Source: Streptomyces sp. NBC_00442
GTDB lineage: Bacteria; Actinomycetota; Actinomycetes; Streptomycetales; Streptomycetaceae
Direction: 5' to 3'
Assembly (NCBI RefSeq): GCF_036014195.1
Contig: NZ_CP107918.1
Span: 3,844,001-3,908,000 of the forward strand
Length of the DNA: 64,000 bases
Shown: piece by piece, positions 32,382 through 39,735 of the stretch
Position numbering within the stretch: position 1 is the stretch's first letter
Layout: every line of letters starts with the position of its first letter
Made by a program: the position numbers and the translations under genes
Notes under the pieces: model-generated
The model's database searches: none
Seen by the model: the letters and a program-made list of their open reading frames with translations, nothing else
What the model was told of the DNA's origin: nothing

Positions 32382-35300
32382 TCAGCGGTCGCGCAGCCGC
32401 CCGATCCGTTCGCGGTCGCCGCGCAGCTCGGCGCGCAGCAGGCGCGAGAGCGGGGCGACGAGCCGCCGCGCCAACGCGTCCAGATCCGTGGGTGGTTGGG
32501 GCCCTTCGCCCGGCTCGGCCGCGCCGTCCGTGGCGGCGGCCTGGGTGGCGGTGCGCACGGGCGGCGCGTCCGCCTGCCGCTGTACGGGGGCGGGGAACGC
32601 CGGTGCGGGCGGGGGAGCCGGGGCGGGCGGGGGGCTCGCACGGCGTACCGGAACGACGGCCGGCGTCTCGGGCACGGCGGCGCGCTGAACGGTGCGCCGC
32701 ACCATCCCGACGGGCGCGGCGGGACCGCCCAGCGGCACGACCGGCCGGCTGTCCGCGGAGGCGGGAGCCGCCCGCTTGAGCGGCGCGGGCGCGGGCGCCG
32801 TGGCGCCGGCCACGGGGCCCGGGACGCTCTGGTGACGGGTGGTCAGCGGCCTCGCGGAGGCGAGCGGCGGACCGGCGATCTCCATGCGCTGCAACGGGGC
32901 GGGGCCGGGCAGCCGCACCTTGCGCAGCGGGGTCGGCGGCGCGGCGGGCACCGCGGGTGCGGCGGCCCGCTGGACGGGGGCGGGGGCGGGGGCGGGCGCC
33001 GGTGCCGGGGCGGCGGCCGGTGCCGGCGCGGGCGCCGGGGTGGGCGCGGGGCCCGGGGTGAGGGGCGCGCCGATGAGCGGCCTGCGCCGGGGCGCGTCCG
33101 GAGCGGCGCTCTGCACCCGGCTGACCCGCCGCACCATCGGCTTGCGCTGCACGGGCGGCGCGGGGACCGGCTCCGCTGCCGGGGCCGGGGCCGGGGCCGG
33201 TGCCGGAGCCGGTGCGTCCACGGGGACGACCGGGGCGGGGGCGGGTGCCTTCGCCGCCGGGGGCCGGACCACGCCGACGGGGTCCAACTGGTGCGAGGGC
33301 CGCACCGGACGGGGCGAGGAAGTGAGGGAGCGCTGGGCGGACACGCGCTGAACGGGCATCGGCCGCACGGGAGTTGACGGCACGGGACGCACCGGCGGGG
33401 CGCCGTCCCCCGCCGCACGCTGTACGAAGGCGTCCGGCTGCGCGGAGGCGCTGACGGGCAGCGCCGCGGAACCACGCTCGCCGACCGTGCCGCGCACGGG
33501 CAGCGCGGAGCCGCCGTCGGCATCCGGTGCGGAAGGCGCCGCCGCGGCGCGCTGGACCTGCGGGGCCGTCGCGGGTGCGGCCCCGGGAACCTGCGCCGGG
33601 CCGTGCGGGGGAGCGTGCGGCGGTGCGACTGCCCGCTGGACGGCGGGAGGCGAAGGCACCGGACCCCGGCCCGTCTCCTGGGCGGACCCGGTGCCGGGCG
33701 CCTGCCCGGGGGAGGGGGTGACGGCGCGTTGAACGGCGGGGCCGGCGGTGCCGCCCGTGCTCGGCGCCGGCGTGGCCGGGGTGGGGGCGGGGCCGGACGC
33801 GGGCGTCGTCCGCGGTGCGGTGCCCGGACCGGACGCAGGCGCGGCGGCGCTCCGCACCCCGGGATCGCCGGCCGCGGACGCCCGCTGGATGGGGGCGCCG
33901 ATCGGGCCGGTCCGCCCGGTCCCGCCCGTCCGGCCGCGTACGGGCGGGACCGGGGAGGCGGGCGCGGCGCCCGGGGTGTTGGCCGCCGGGCCCCGCGAGG
34001 GAGCGGCGGACCGCTGTACCGAGGGTGCGGCGGGGCTCGGCGATGTACCGGGGTTGCTCACCGGGTCGATCGCACGCCCAATAGCCCGCTCGGTGGCGGG
34101 AGTTGGGCCCGCATTCGTCGGGGCGTCCGAGCCGCCGGACGGTGTGGCCGACCGCTGCACGGCGGGGGCCGAGGCGGATTCGCCCGAACCGGGCCTGTTC
34201 GGTGCGGTGTTGGGCGCGGCCGGCGGCGAGGCCGGCGTACGGGGCGGGGGCGTGGCGGCCGTGGGCTCGGCGGCCCGCTGTACGGCGGGGCGCGTGCCGG
34301 GTGCCGCCGGGGTAATGGTTCCCGGTGTCGTGCCGGGGCTGTGCGTGGCGCCGGGCGCGCGGCCGACGGCGGGGGGAGTGCCGGGTCCTGCGGGGCTGTC
34401 GGCGGGGCCGCGCGGAGGCGTCGCCGACCGCTGCACGACGGGCGGTGTACCGGGGGTCCCCGGGGCGGCGGGGCCTCGCGTGGTGTCGGGGTGGCGCGTG
34501 GCCCCGGGAGCGGGCGTCGCGGACGGCTGCGTGCCGGGGCGCTGCGCGGCGGGCGGCGTGCCGGGTGCGGCCGGGGTGTCGGGCGTGCCGGTCGGCGCGG
34601 GTGCGGACCGCTGCACGGCGGGCGAAGTGCCCTGGCCGACGGACGTGTCGGCAGGCCCGGCCGACGGTATGGCAGCCGACCGCGGTGCGACGGGCGAAGT
34701 GCCGTACGGGTGAGAGGAGTTGGCCGTGTCGTCCGGCGGCGTCGCGGACCGCTGGACGGCGGGCGGGTTGCCGGGTGCGGCCGGGGTGATGGCCGGACCG
34801 GTCGACGGCGTGGCCGGCCGCCGTGTGGCGGGCGGGTTGCCGGGTGCGGCCGGGCCGGCGGGAGGTGTGACGGACCGCCGCGCCACGGGCGGCGTGCCGG
34901 ATGAGGCCGGGGTGGTGGCCGGGCCCTGCGAGGCGGATCGCTGGACGGCGGGGCTCGTGCCGGGTGCGGCCGGGGTGGTGGGCGTACCGGGCCGGGGCGC
35001 GGCGGAACGCCCGTCGGCGGGCGGGGTCTTCGGCCCCGGGGTGGCGGACGGACCGGTTGACGGCGTGGCCGGCCGAGGTGCGGCGGGCGGGTTGCCGGGT
35101 GCGGCGGGGCCCTGCGAAGCGGCGGCGGATCGCTGTACGGCGGGGCTCGTGCCGGGTGCGGCCGGGGTGGTGGGCGCGCCGCTCTCGGGCGTCACGGATC
35201 GCTGGACGGCGGGGCCCGTGCCGGGTGCGGCCGGGGTGGTGGGCGCGCCGCTCTCGGGCGTCACGGATCGCTGGACGGCGGGGCCCGTGCCGGGTGCGGC

Positions 35301-36050
35301 CGGGGTGGTGGGCATGCCGGTCGGCGAGGGTGCGGACCGCTGCATGCCGGGTGCGGCCGGGGTGGTGGCCGCGCGGTTCGCGGGTGGTGCGGGCCGCTGG
35401 ACGGCGGGCGGCGTGGCCGGCCCGGCCGGAGCGTCCGCCGTACCCCGCCGGGGCGCGGCCGAGCGCCGCACCGCGGGAGCCGCGCCGGGGGTGGCGGGAG
35501 CGGGACCGCTGGACGGCTCAACAGCGCGCTGTACAGCGGGAGTCGACGTACCGGCGGAACCCGGTGCCGCGGCGCGCGGCTGCGCGGACGGCCCGCTCGC
35601 CGAGGGGCTCGCGGGCGTCACCGACCGCTGCACCGCGTCCGGCGCGGAAGCCGGCAGATCGGGGCCGGTGTCCGCGTCCGCCGGTGCCTCGGCCGACCTT
35701 CCCGCCACCGGCAGCCGCAGGAGCGGCAGGGGCAGCGAGGAGGGGCGGCCCGCGACCGGCGTCAGGGCGTTGTGCAGGACGCCGTGCGGCGCCGAGGGCG
35801 ACACGGCGTGGGTGAGCGGACGGACGACCGAGAGGTCCTGGTGCGCCGCGAGGGTCGCGCCGAAGCCGGCCTCCGCGGTGAGGCGGGGGACGGCCAGGGC
35901 ACGCTGGATCGCGGGCGCGGCGGCCCAGCCGCCGTCACCCTGGACGGGCGACGGCTCCGGCCCGGCCGGCCCCGCGGGCGCCGCCGCGTCCGGGACCGGA
36001 GCCCCGGCGGCCTCGGCCGGCCGGCTACGCCGGCGCTTGAACAGGGCCAT
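32382..36050 (-). CDS. 1222-residue disordered Pro/Ala/Thr-rich protein with about 22 VQR motifs
   Basis: A very long low-complexity protein in the middle of the CIS structural operon. The N-terminus (MALFKRRRSRPAEA) and a segment to about 130 (AIQRALAVPRLT, HGVLHNALTPVAG) have some order. Residues about 130-1180 are dominated by P, A, G, T and S with short recurring motifs, chiefly P-A-V-Q-R-[SA]. By eye about 22 V-Q-R occur, usually 20-40 residues apart, with related VRR, IQR and LQR. The last 35 residues form a charged amphipathic helix (LDALARRLVAPLSRLLRAELRGDRERIGRLR). There is no signal peptide, membrane segment or enzymatic motif. It lies 6 bases after the DUF6760 gene and before the second tube gene, so it is co-translated with structural parts. 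Function is unknown; a lumen-filling ruler, chaperone or cargo carrier are all possible. Confidence 0.85.
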   Translation of the reverse strand: MALFKRRRSRPAEAAGAPVPDAAAPAGPAGPEPSPVQGDGGWAAAPAIQRALAVPRLTAEAGFGATLAAHQDLSVVRPLTHAVSPSAPHGVLHNALTPVAGRPSSLPLPLLRLPVAGRSAEAPADADTGPDLPASAPDAVQRSVTPASPSASGPSAQPRAAAPGSAGTSTPAVQRAVEPSSGPAPATPGAAPAVRRSAAPRRGTADAPAGPATPPAVQRPAPPANRAATTPAAPGMQRSAPSPTGMPTTPAAPGTGPAVQRSVTPESGAPTTPAAPGTGPAVQRSVTPESGAPTTPAAPGTSPAVQRSAAASQGPAAPGNPPAAPRPATPSTGPSATPGPKTPPADGRSAAPRPGTPTTPAAPGTSPAVQRSASQGPATTPASSGTPPVARRSVTPPAGPAAPGNPPATRRPATPSTGPAITPAAPGNPPAVQRSATPPDDTANSSHPYGTSPVAPRSAAIPSAGPADTSVGQGTSPAVQRSAPAPTGTPDTPAAPGTPPAAQRPGTQPSATPAPGATRHPDTTRGPAAPGTPGTPPVVQRSATPPRGPADSPAGPGTPPAVGRAPGATHSPGTTPGTITPAAPGTRPAVQRAAEPTAATPPPRTPASPPAAPNTAPNRPGSGESASAPAVQRSATPSGGSDAPTNAGPTPATERAIGRAIDPVSNPGTSPSPAAPSVQRSAAPSRGPAANTPGAAPASPVPPVRGRTGGTGRTGPIGAPIQRASAAGDPGVRSAAAPASGPGTAPRTTPASGPAPTPATPAPSTGGTAGPAVQRAVTPSPGQAPGTGSAQETGRGPVPSPPAVQRAVAPPHAPPHGPAQVPGAAPATAPQVQRAAAAPSAPDADGGSALPVRGTVGERGSAALPVSASAQPDAFVQRAAGDGAPPVRPVPSTPVRPMPVQRVSAQRSLTSSPRPVRPSHQLDPVGVVRPPAAKAPAPAPVVPVDAPAPAPAPAPAPAAEPVPAPPVQRKPMVRRVSRVQSAAPDAPRRRPLIGAPLTPGPAPTPAPAPAPAAAPAPAPAPAPAPVQRAAAPAVPAAPPTPLRKVRLPGPAPLQRMEIAGPPLASARPLTTRHQSVPGPVAGATAPAPAPLKRAAPASADSRPVVPLGGPAAPVGMVRRTVQRAAVPETPAVVPVRRASPPPAPAPPPAPAFPAPVQRQADAPPVRTATQAAATDGAAEPGEGPQPPTDLDALARRLVAPLSRLLRAELRGDRERIGRLRDR
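35161..35298. repeat. Perfect 69-base tandem duplication in the VQR-array gene
   Basis: The 69 bases from 35161 recur exactly from 35230. This encodes two identical 23-residue units of the P-A-V-Q-R-S-V-T-P-E-S-G type. A diverged third unit follows. Perfect identity at the DNA level points to recent duplication. Confidence 0.9.
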
Positions 36051-36056
36051 CCCCCG

Positions 36057-36215
36057 TCACCGCTCCCCTTCGCCTTGTTCCACCAGTGCGGCCACCCGCC
36101 GTACGTACGCCCGCCGGTCCGCATGCTCCAGGTCGAGGATGGAGTCCATGTCCCAGTGGAAGTGGTAGGCGAGGTACGCGGTCTCCTCCTCGATCCGGTC
36201 GGCCGCGTACGTCAC
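36057..36215 (-). CDS. DUF6760-type CIS peptide of 52 residues
   Basis: GTG 36215 to TGA 36057-36059 encodes MTYAADRIEEETAYLAYHFHWDMDSILDLEHADRRAYVRRV-type sequence (given in parts: start MTYAADRIEEETAYLAYHFHW, then DSILDLEHADRRAYV). This is the characteristic short family linked to contractile tail clusters, next to the tube genes. The GTG overlaps the stop of the previous gene (GTGA) and the next gene begins 6 bases later. It is probably a small baseplate or assembly factor. Confidence 0.88.
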   Translation of the reverse strand: MTYAADRIEEETAYLAYHFHWDMDSILDLEHADRRAYVRRVAALVEQGEGER

Positions 36216-36679
36216 GATTCCCCCAGGCGGCTCCCGGCCAGCTCGACCTCGAAGGACTGCTCGCAGTGCGGGCAGGCCACGGCCGCGCGGGTGTGGCCCT
36301 CCGCGTTGATCTGCCGGTAGAAGTCCTGGAGGAAGGCCAGGTCGGAGGCGAACATGTTCTCCACCGTGCCGTCGTGGACATCACCGAGGGTGCCGAGCCG
36401 GGTGATGACCCGGCCGAGCAGGACCACCGACAGGTACGCCGGGTTCTCGCGGACCCGTACGTCCCGCAGCGGGAGCAGCTCGTCGCGGGCGGTGGCGAGC
36501 CGCATCGCGCCGCGCCGGTGCACGGTGCCCGACTCGTCGACGTACCCGCGGGGCAGCTCGAACTCGAACTCGGTGCGCAGGGTCTCCCGCGCACCCGTCG
36601 CCGCGCCCGTGCCCGCGAGGGACGGGGCGTCGGCTCCGGGGAGCGCCCCGCCGGGAACTCCAGGACCTTCGCGGCGCAT
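36212..36679 (-). CDS. CIS tail protein with C-terminal CPHC motif
   Basis: A 155-residue protein. A Gly/Ala-rich start leads to LRTEFEFELPRGYVDESGTVHRRGAMRLATARDELLPL, a beta region matching the conserved tail assembly family between tube and baseplate genes. LSVVLLGRVITRLG, NMFASDLAFLQDFYRQINAEG and a terminal AVACPHCEQSFEVEL follow. The single CPxC pair could form half of a shared metal site. The ATG overlaps the tube stop (TAATG). Its role is probably tail assembly or adaptor, by position. Confidence 0.85.
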   Translation of the reverse strand: MRREGPGVPGGALPGADAPSLAGTGAATGARETLRTEFEFELPRGYVDESGTVHRRGAMRLATARDELLPLRDVRVRENPAYLSVVLLGRVITRLGTLGDVHDGTVENMFASDLAFLQDFYRQINAEGHTRAAVACPHCEQSFEVELAGSRLGES

Positions 36680-37122
36680 TACTCGATGACCAGCTCTTCG
36701 AAGGTGATGGAGACCTGCTCGGTCATGGCGGCGGCGTCGCCGGCCTTGACGGCGCTGATCTCGACCTTGTTGCACCAGGCGTTGCGCAGGTGGTAGCGCT
36801 TCACCGGGTTGTCCTGGTAGTCCATCATGATGATCGAGGCGTTCTTGCGGGCCGAGCCCATGTTCCCGTCGATGGACTCCTTGATCCACTCGGAGAACGT
36901 GGCGGACTGCGTCGCGCCCCGGGTCACCGTGCACTCGCCGGCCTTCTTGACGCCGGGCAGCTTCTTGATGATCGGCTTGCCGTCGGACGAGACCTGCTGG
37001 TACTCGATGACGTCCTGCTCCATCGAGAGGCTGCTGACCTCCTGAAGGTACTCGACCATGATGCCGTCGATCTGCAGGCCGAAGTTGTGTGTAGTGAGCG
37101 CATCACCAGGCTGAAGCGACAT
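36679..37122 (-). CDS. CIS inner tube protein (T4 gp19 family)
   Basis: A 147-residue tube protomer with GDALTTHNFGLQIDGIMVEYLQEVSSLSMEQDVIEYQQ, then KLPGVKKAGECTVTRGATQSATFSEWI and HLRNAWCNKVEISAVKAGDAAAMTEQVSITFEEL. This is the standard Hcp-like/gp19 fold sequence of CIS tubes. AGGAG 9 bases upstream supports ATG 37122. It follows the sheath gene by 59 bases and stacks into the inner tube that is driven out by sheath contraction. Confidence 0.95.
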   Translation of the reverse strand: MSLQPGDALTTHNFGLQIDGIMVEYLQEVSSLSMEQDVIEYQQVSSDGKPIIKKLPGVKKAGECTVTRGATQSATFSEWIKESIDGNMGSARKNASIIMMDYQDNPVKRYHLRNAWCNKVEISAVKAGDAAAMTEQVSITFEELVIE

Positions 37123-37181
37123 GCTGGTTTACTCCTGTTTCGTGCGAAAACGGCTGTGGGACAAGCGAGTCGGGGCGCGGA

Positions 37182-38774
37182 CTACTCCTCAAGCTCGCCG
37201 CCGCCGCCCGAGAACTGGGCGAGCCGGAACACGACGAACTCGGCGGGCTTCACGGGCGCGATGCCGATCTCGCAGACCACGCGGCCGAGGTCCACGGACT
37301 CCGGCGGGTTGGTCTCCTCGTCGCACTTCACGTAGAAGGCGTCCTCGGCGCGCTGACCGAACAGGGCGCCGCTGCGCCACTCGTTGACCAGGAACGCGGA
37401 GATGTTGCGACGGATGCGGGCCCACAGCGCCTGGTCGTTCGGCTCGAACACCACCCACTGGGTGCCGATCAGGATCGACTCCTCCAGGTAGTTGAAGTAG
37501 CGGCGCACGTTCAGGTAGCGCCACGCCGGGTCGGAGGCGAGGGTGCGGGCGCCCCAGACGCGGATGCCGCGGCCCGGGAACGCGCGGATGCAGTTGACGC
37601 CGACCGGGTTCAGGAGGTCCTGCTCACCGCGGGTGATCTGGAGCTCCAGGTCGACGGCGCCGCGCACGATCTCGTTGGCCGGGGCCTTGTGGACGCCGCG
37701 CTCGGAGTCGTTGCGGGCCCAGATGCCGGCCATGTGACCCGACGGCGGGACCAGCTTGGTCTGGCCCGTGGAGGGGTCGAACGACTTGATCCAGGGGTAG
37801 TACAGGGCGGCGTAACGGGAGTCGTAACCGGCGCCCTCCATCCGCCACTTGCGGATGTCGCGGGCGTTGAGTCCGGGCGGCGGGTCGAGGACGGCCATGC
37901 GGTCGCCCATCAGCTCGCAGTGCGCGACCAGGCCGAGCTGGACGGCCTTGACCTGCTCCAGGTCGATCAGGCCCTGCTGGTAGGCGGCCATCAGGTCGGG
38001 GACCGCGACCATGTTGATCTCGTCGAACGCCTCGAGGCCGCCGAAGCCGGTGCGGTCGGCGGAGTCGCCGATGAACTGGCCGGACTCGATGCGGGCGACC
38101 GTGCCCCCGCTGGTCGGGGCGGGCGCGGCGGCGGGGGCCGGCGGGGCCAGGGTGACGGCCTGCGCGTCCGGCTTCGCCAGCTGACCGCCGGCCACGGCCT
38201 CCTCGACGGAGATCGTCTTGGAGCGCTGCTTGACCTGCGTGACGACGAAGTTGCGCGCCGACTTCTTCGCGCTGACGTCGAAGTTCTCGACGACGGTCTC
38301 GCCGTCCTTGACGACCAGCTTGAAGCGGTCGCCGTTGCCCTCGCCCTCGGCGTCCTGCACCTCGACGGTGAGCGAGCCGCCGCCGGTGCCGGCCGCGATC
38401 GCGGACACCTTGAACGTGCCGAGCGCCACGGCCTCGCCGGCGGTGATGGCCTGCGGTGCGGGCGCGGAGGCGCCGGCCGGCTGGCGGGCCGCCCGGCCCG
38501 GTCCGTCCTCGGAGCCGCCGACCCGCACGACGTAGGCGGCGGTGCCGCCGTTGTTGAAGAAGCCGTAGACGGAGTGCGCCAGGTAGTACCCGTCCGTGAA
38601 CTCACCGAACTCGGCGACGTACTGCGACCAGTTGGTCACCAGCGTCGGCTCGTTGAGCGGTCCGACGGGCGCGAGCCCGACGAAGGCGGCCACCGAGGTG
38701 CCGACCCCTTCGATGGGGCGGGATCCGCTGGCGACTTCCTCGACGTAGACGCCGGGGGACAGGTAGTTGGGCAC
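37182..38774 (-). CDS. CIS tail sheath protein
   Basis: A 530-residue contractile sheath subunit. The N-terminus NYLSPGVYVEEVASGSRPIEGVGTSVAAFVGLAPVGPLNEPTLV and the C-terminal domain are diagnostic. The C-terminal domain has YYPWIKSFDP, GHMAGIWARNDSERGVHKAPANE, GIRVWGARTLASDPAWRYLNVRRYFNYLEESI and PVKPAEFVVFRLAQ. A middle insertion of about 150 residues (Pro/Ala-rich around PAAAPAPTSGG) is more variable. AAGGAG lies 7 bases before the GTG start. It opens the structural operon, with the promoter presumably in the 335 bases upstream. Confidence 0.95.
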   Translation of the reverse strand: MPNYLSPGVYVEEVASGSRPIEGVGTSVAAFVGLAPVGPLNEPTLVTNWSQYVAEFGEFTDGYYLAHSVYGFFNNGGTAAYVVRVGGSEDGPGRAARQPAGASAPAPQAITAGEAVALGTFKVSAIAAGTGGGSLTVEVQDAEGEGNGDRFKLVVKDGETVVENFDVSAKKSARNFVVTQVKQRSKTISVEEAVAGGQLAKPDAQAVTLAPPAPAAAPAPTSGGTVARIESGQFIGDSADRTGFGGLEAFDEINMVAVPDLMAAYQQGLIDLEQVKAVQLGLVAHCELMGDRMAVLDPPPGLNARDIRKWRMEGAGYDSRYAALYYPWIKSFDPSTGQTKLVPPSGHMAGIWARNDSERGVHKAPANEIVRGAVDLELQITRGEQDLLNPVGVNCIRAFPGRGIRVWGARTLASDPAWRYLNVRRYFNYLEESILIGTQWVVFEPNDQALWARIRRNISAFLVNEWRSGALFGQRAEDAFYVKCDEETNPPESVDLGRVVCEIGIAPVKPAEFVVFRLAQFSGGGGELEE

Positions 38775-39109
38775 GGGAAGCTGCTCCTTGTTGCTGGATT
38801 ACCTGGATGACGGAGGTGTCGGCTGGCGCCCGGAGGCGGCCGGGCTGTGCTGAGCGCGGGGCGGACGACTCCTCCCGCATCCGAGCTGCACACGGTGTCC
38901 CGCCCCGAAAACGCTGCTACCGGCCCATTACCGTCCCAGCCTCGCGCGGCGCGGCCCCCGCGGGGAGGGGAGAAGGTGCGTGGCCGAGGGCAGCACGAGG
39001 TGCCCTTCCGGTCATCGGCGGGCGTTCTTCCGGCCGGATGGGGTACGAGAAGGGGTTCCGTGCCCGGCGCTCGGCCCGGTGCTCACGGGAGCGGCCGCGC
39101 GGCGCGGGG
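38775..39109. other. Leader region of the CIS operon; no gene recognised
   Basis: This 335-base stretch separates the 51-residue small protein from the sheath gene, both on the minus strand. It should hold the main promoter of the CIS structural operon. I found no clear -10/-35 pair, inverted repeat or riboswitch by eye. Short frames within it lack ribosome sites. Confidence 0.5.
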
Positions 39110-39265
39110 TCAGCTCTCACCCGCCGCGTCGGTCGCGGTTCCGGCCTCCTCGGACGGCGAAGGGCGCCCGGTGCTCAGCCGGTTCGCCTCGCGGACCTTC
39201 TCCAACAGCTCTTCCCTTCGCCTGGCGTCCTCGGCCGCCTGGTCGTCCGCCCTGCTGCCGCTCAT
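39110..39265 (-). CDS. Small charged protein of 51 residues upstream of the CIS operon
   Basis: ATG 39265 is preceded on the minus strand by AGGGGGGT at good spacing. The product begins MSGSRADDQAAEDARRREELLEK and continues VREANRLSTGRPSPSEEAG to a stop at 39110-39112. It is highly charged and predicted helical in the first half (likely short coiled coil) with a disordered tail. No family is recognised. Its place between the CIS operon and the divergent SARP gene makes a regulatory or assembly role thinkable but unproven. Confidence 0.6.
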   Translation of the reverse strand: MSGSRADDQAAEDARRREELLEKVREANRLSTGRPSPSEEAGTATDAAGES

Positions 39266-39735
39266 GCACGTACCCCCCTGGGCTCGTATGCCGGTTCCCC
39301 GCGCTGTCCCGGACAGTGAGCGTGCGGTGGCTGTCCGTTCCTCCAGCAGCGTGCTCCCGGACGGGCGGCCTGGCCAGGGGGTGGCGCCCGTCGTAGGGGG
39401 CGCGCCACGAACGCGCCCCGAAGGCGGTGCGGCTGTTTTCGCCGGTCCCGCGCGGCGGCACGCTCCCGGCGGCGGCCGCCTCGCGATTCTTGGTGCGCCC
39501 CCGAGGGAACGCAGGAGGCGCGGGGCCCGTCTTGGGGGCAGTGGGGGTGCCCTTTCGACCGGTTACCCCGGGGATACGGGGGCAGTTCAAGCCAACTCCC
39601 TGTGCGATACATGTGCTGATGCGGGCCTGTGGGCGGTACTGGCGTAGCGTTCCGGTGACCGGACGAACAGGATCCGGGGGCCGAAAGGGCAGACGTCGGG
39701 GGACGAATCGGCCGGACGACTGAGAGGGCGACGGC
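39266..39735. other. Divergent intergenic region before the SARP gene
   Basis: 470 bases without a supported gene separate the small minus-strand protein from the plus-strand SARP regulator. The stretch is GC-rich to 39590, then less so at 39591-39640 (GCCAACTCCCTGTGCGATAC), where a promoter for the regulator could lie. An open frame at 39427-39723 has no convincing ribosome site or homology and is not called. Confidence 0.5.

Noticed and set aside
36057..36215. Possibility that the short frame before the VQR-array gene is spurious
   Set aside because: Rejected as spurious: the sequence matches the DUF6760-type family and it is translationally coupled on both sides.
39427..39723. Open frame of 98 codons upstream of the SARP gene
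   Set aside because: No ribosome site and no recognisable domain; it runs into the promoter region of the SARP gene.
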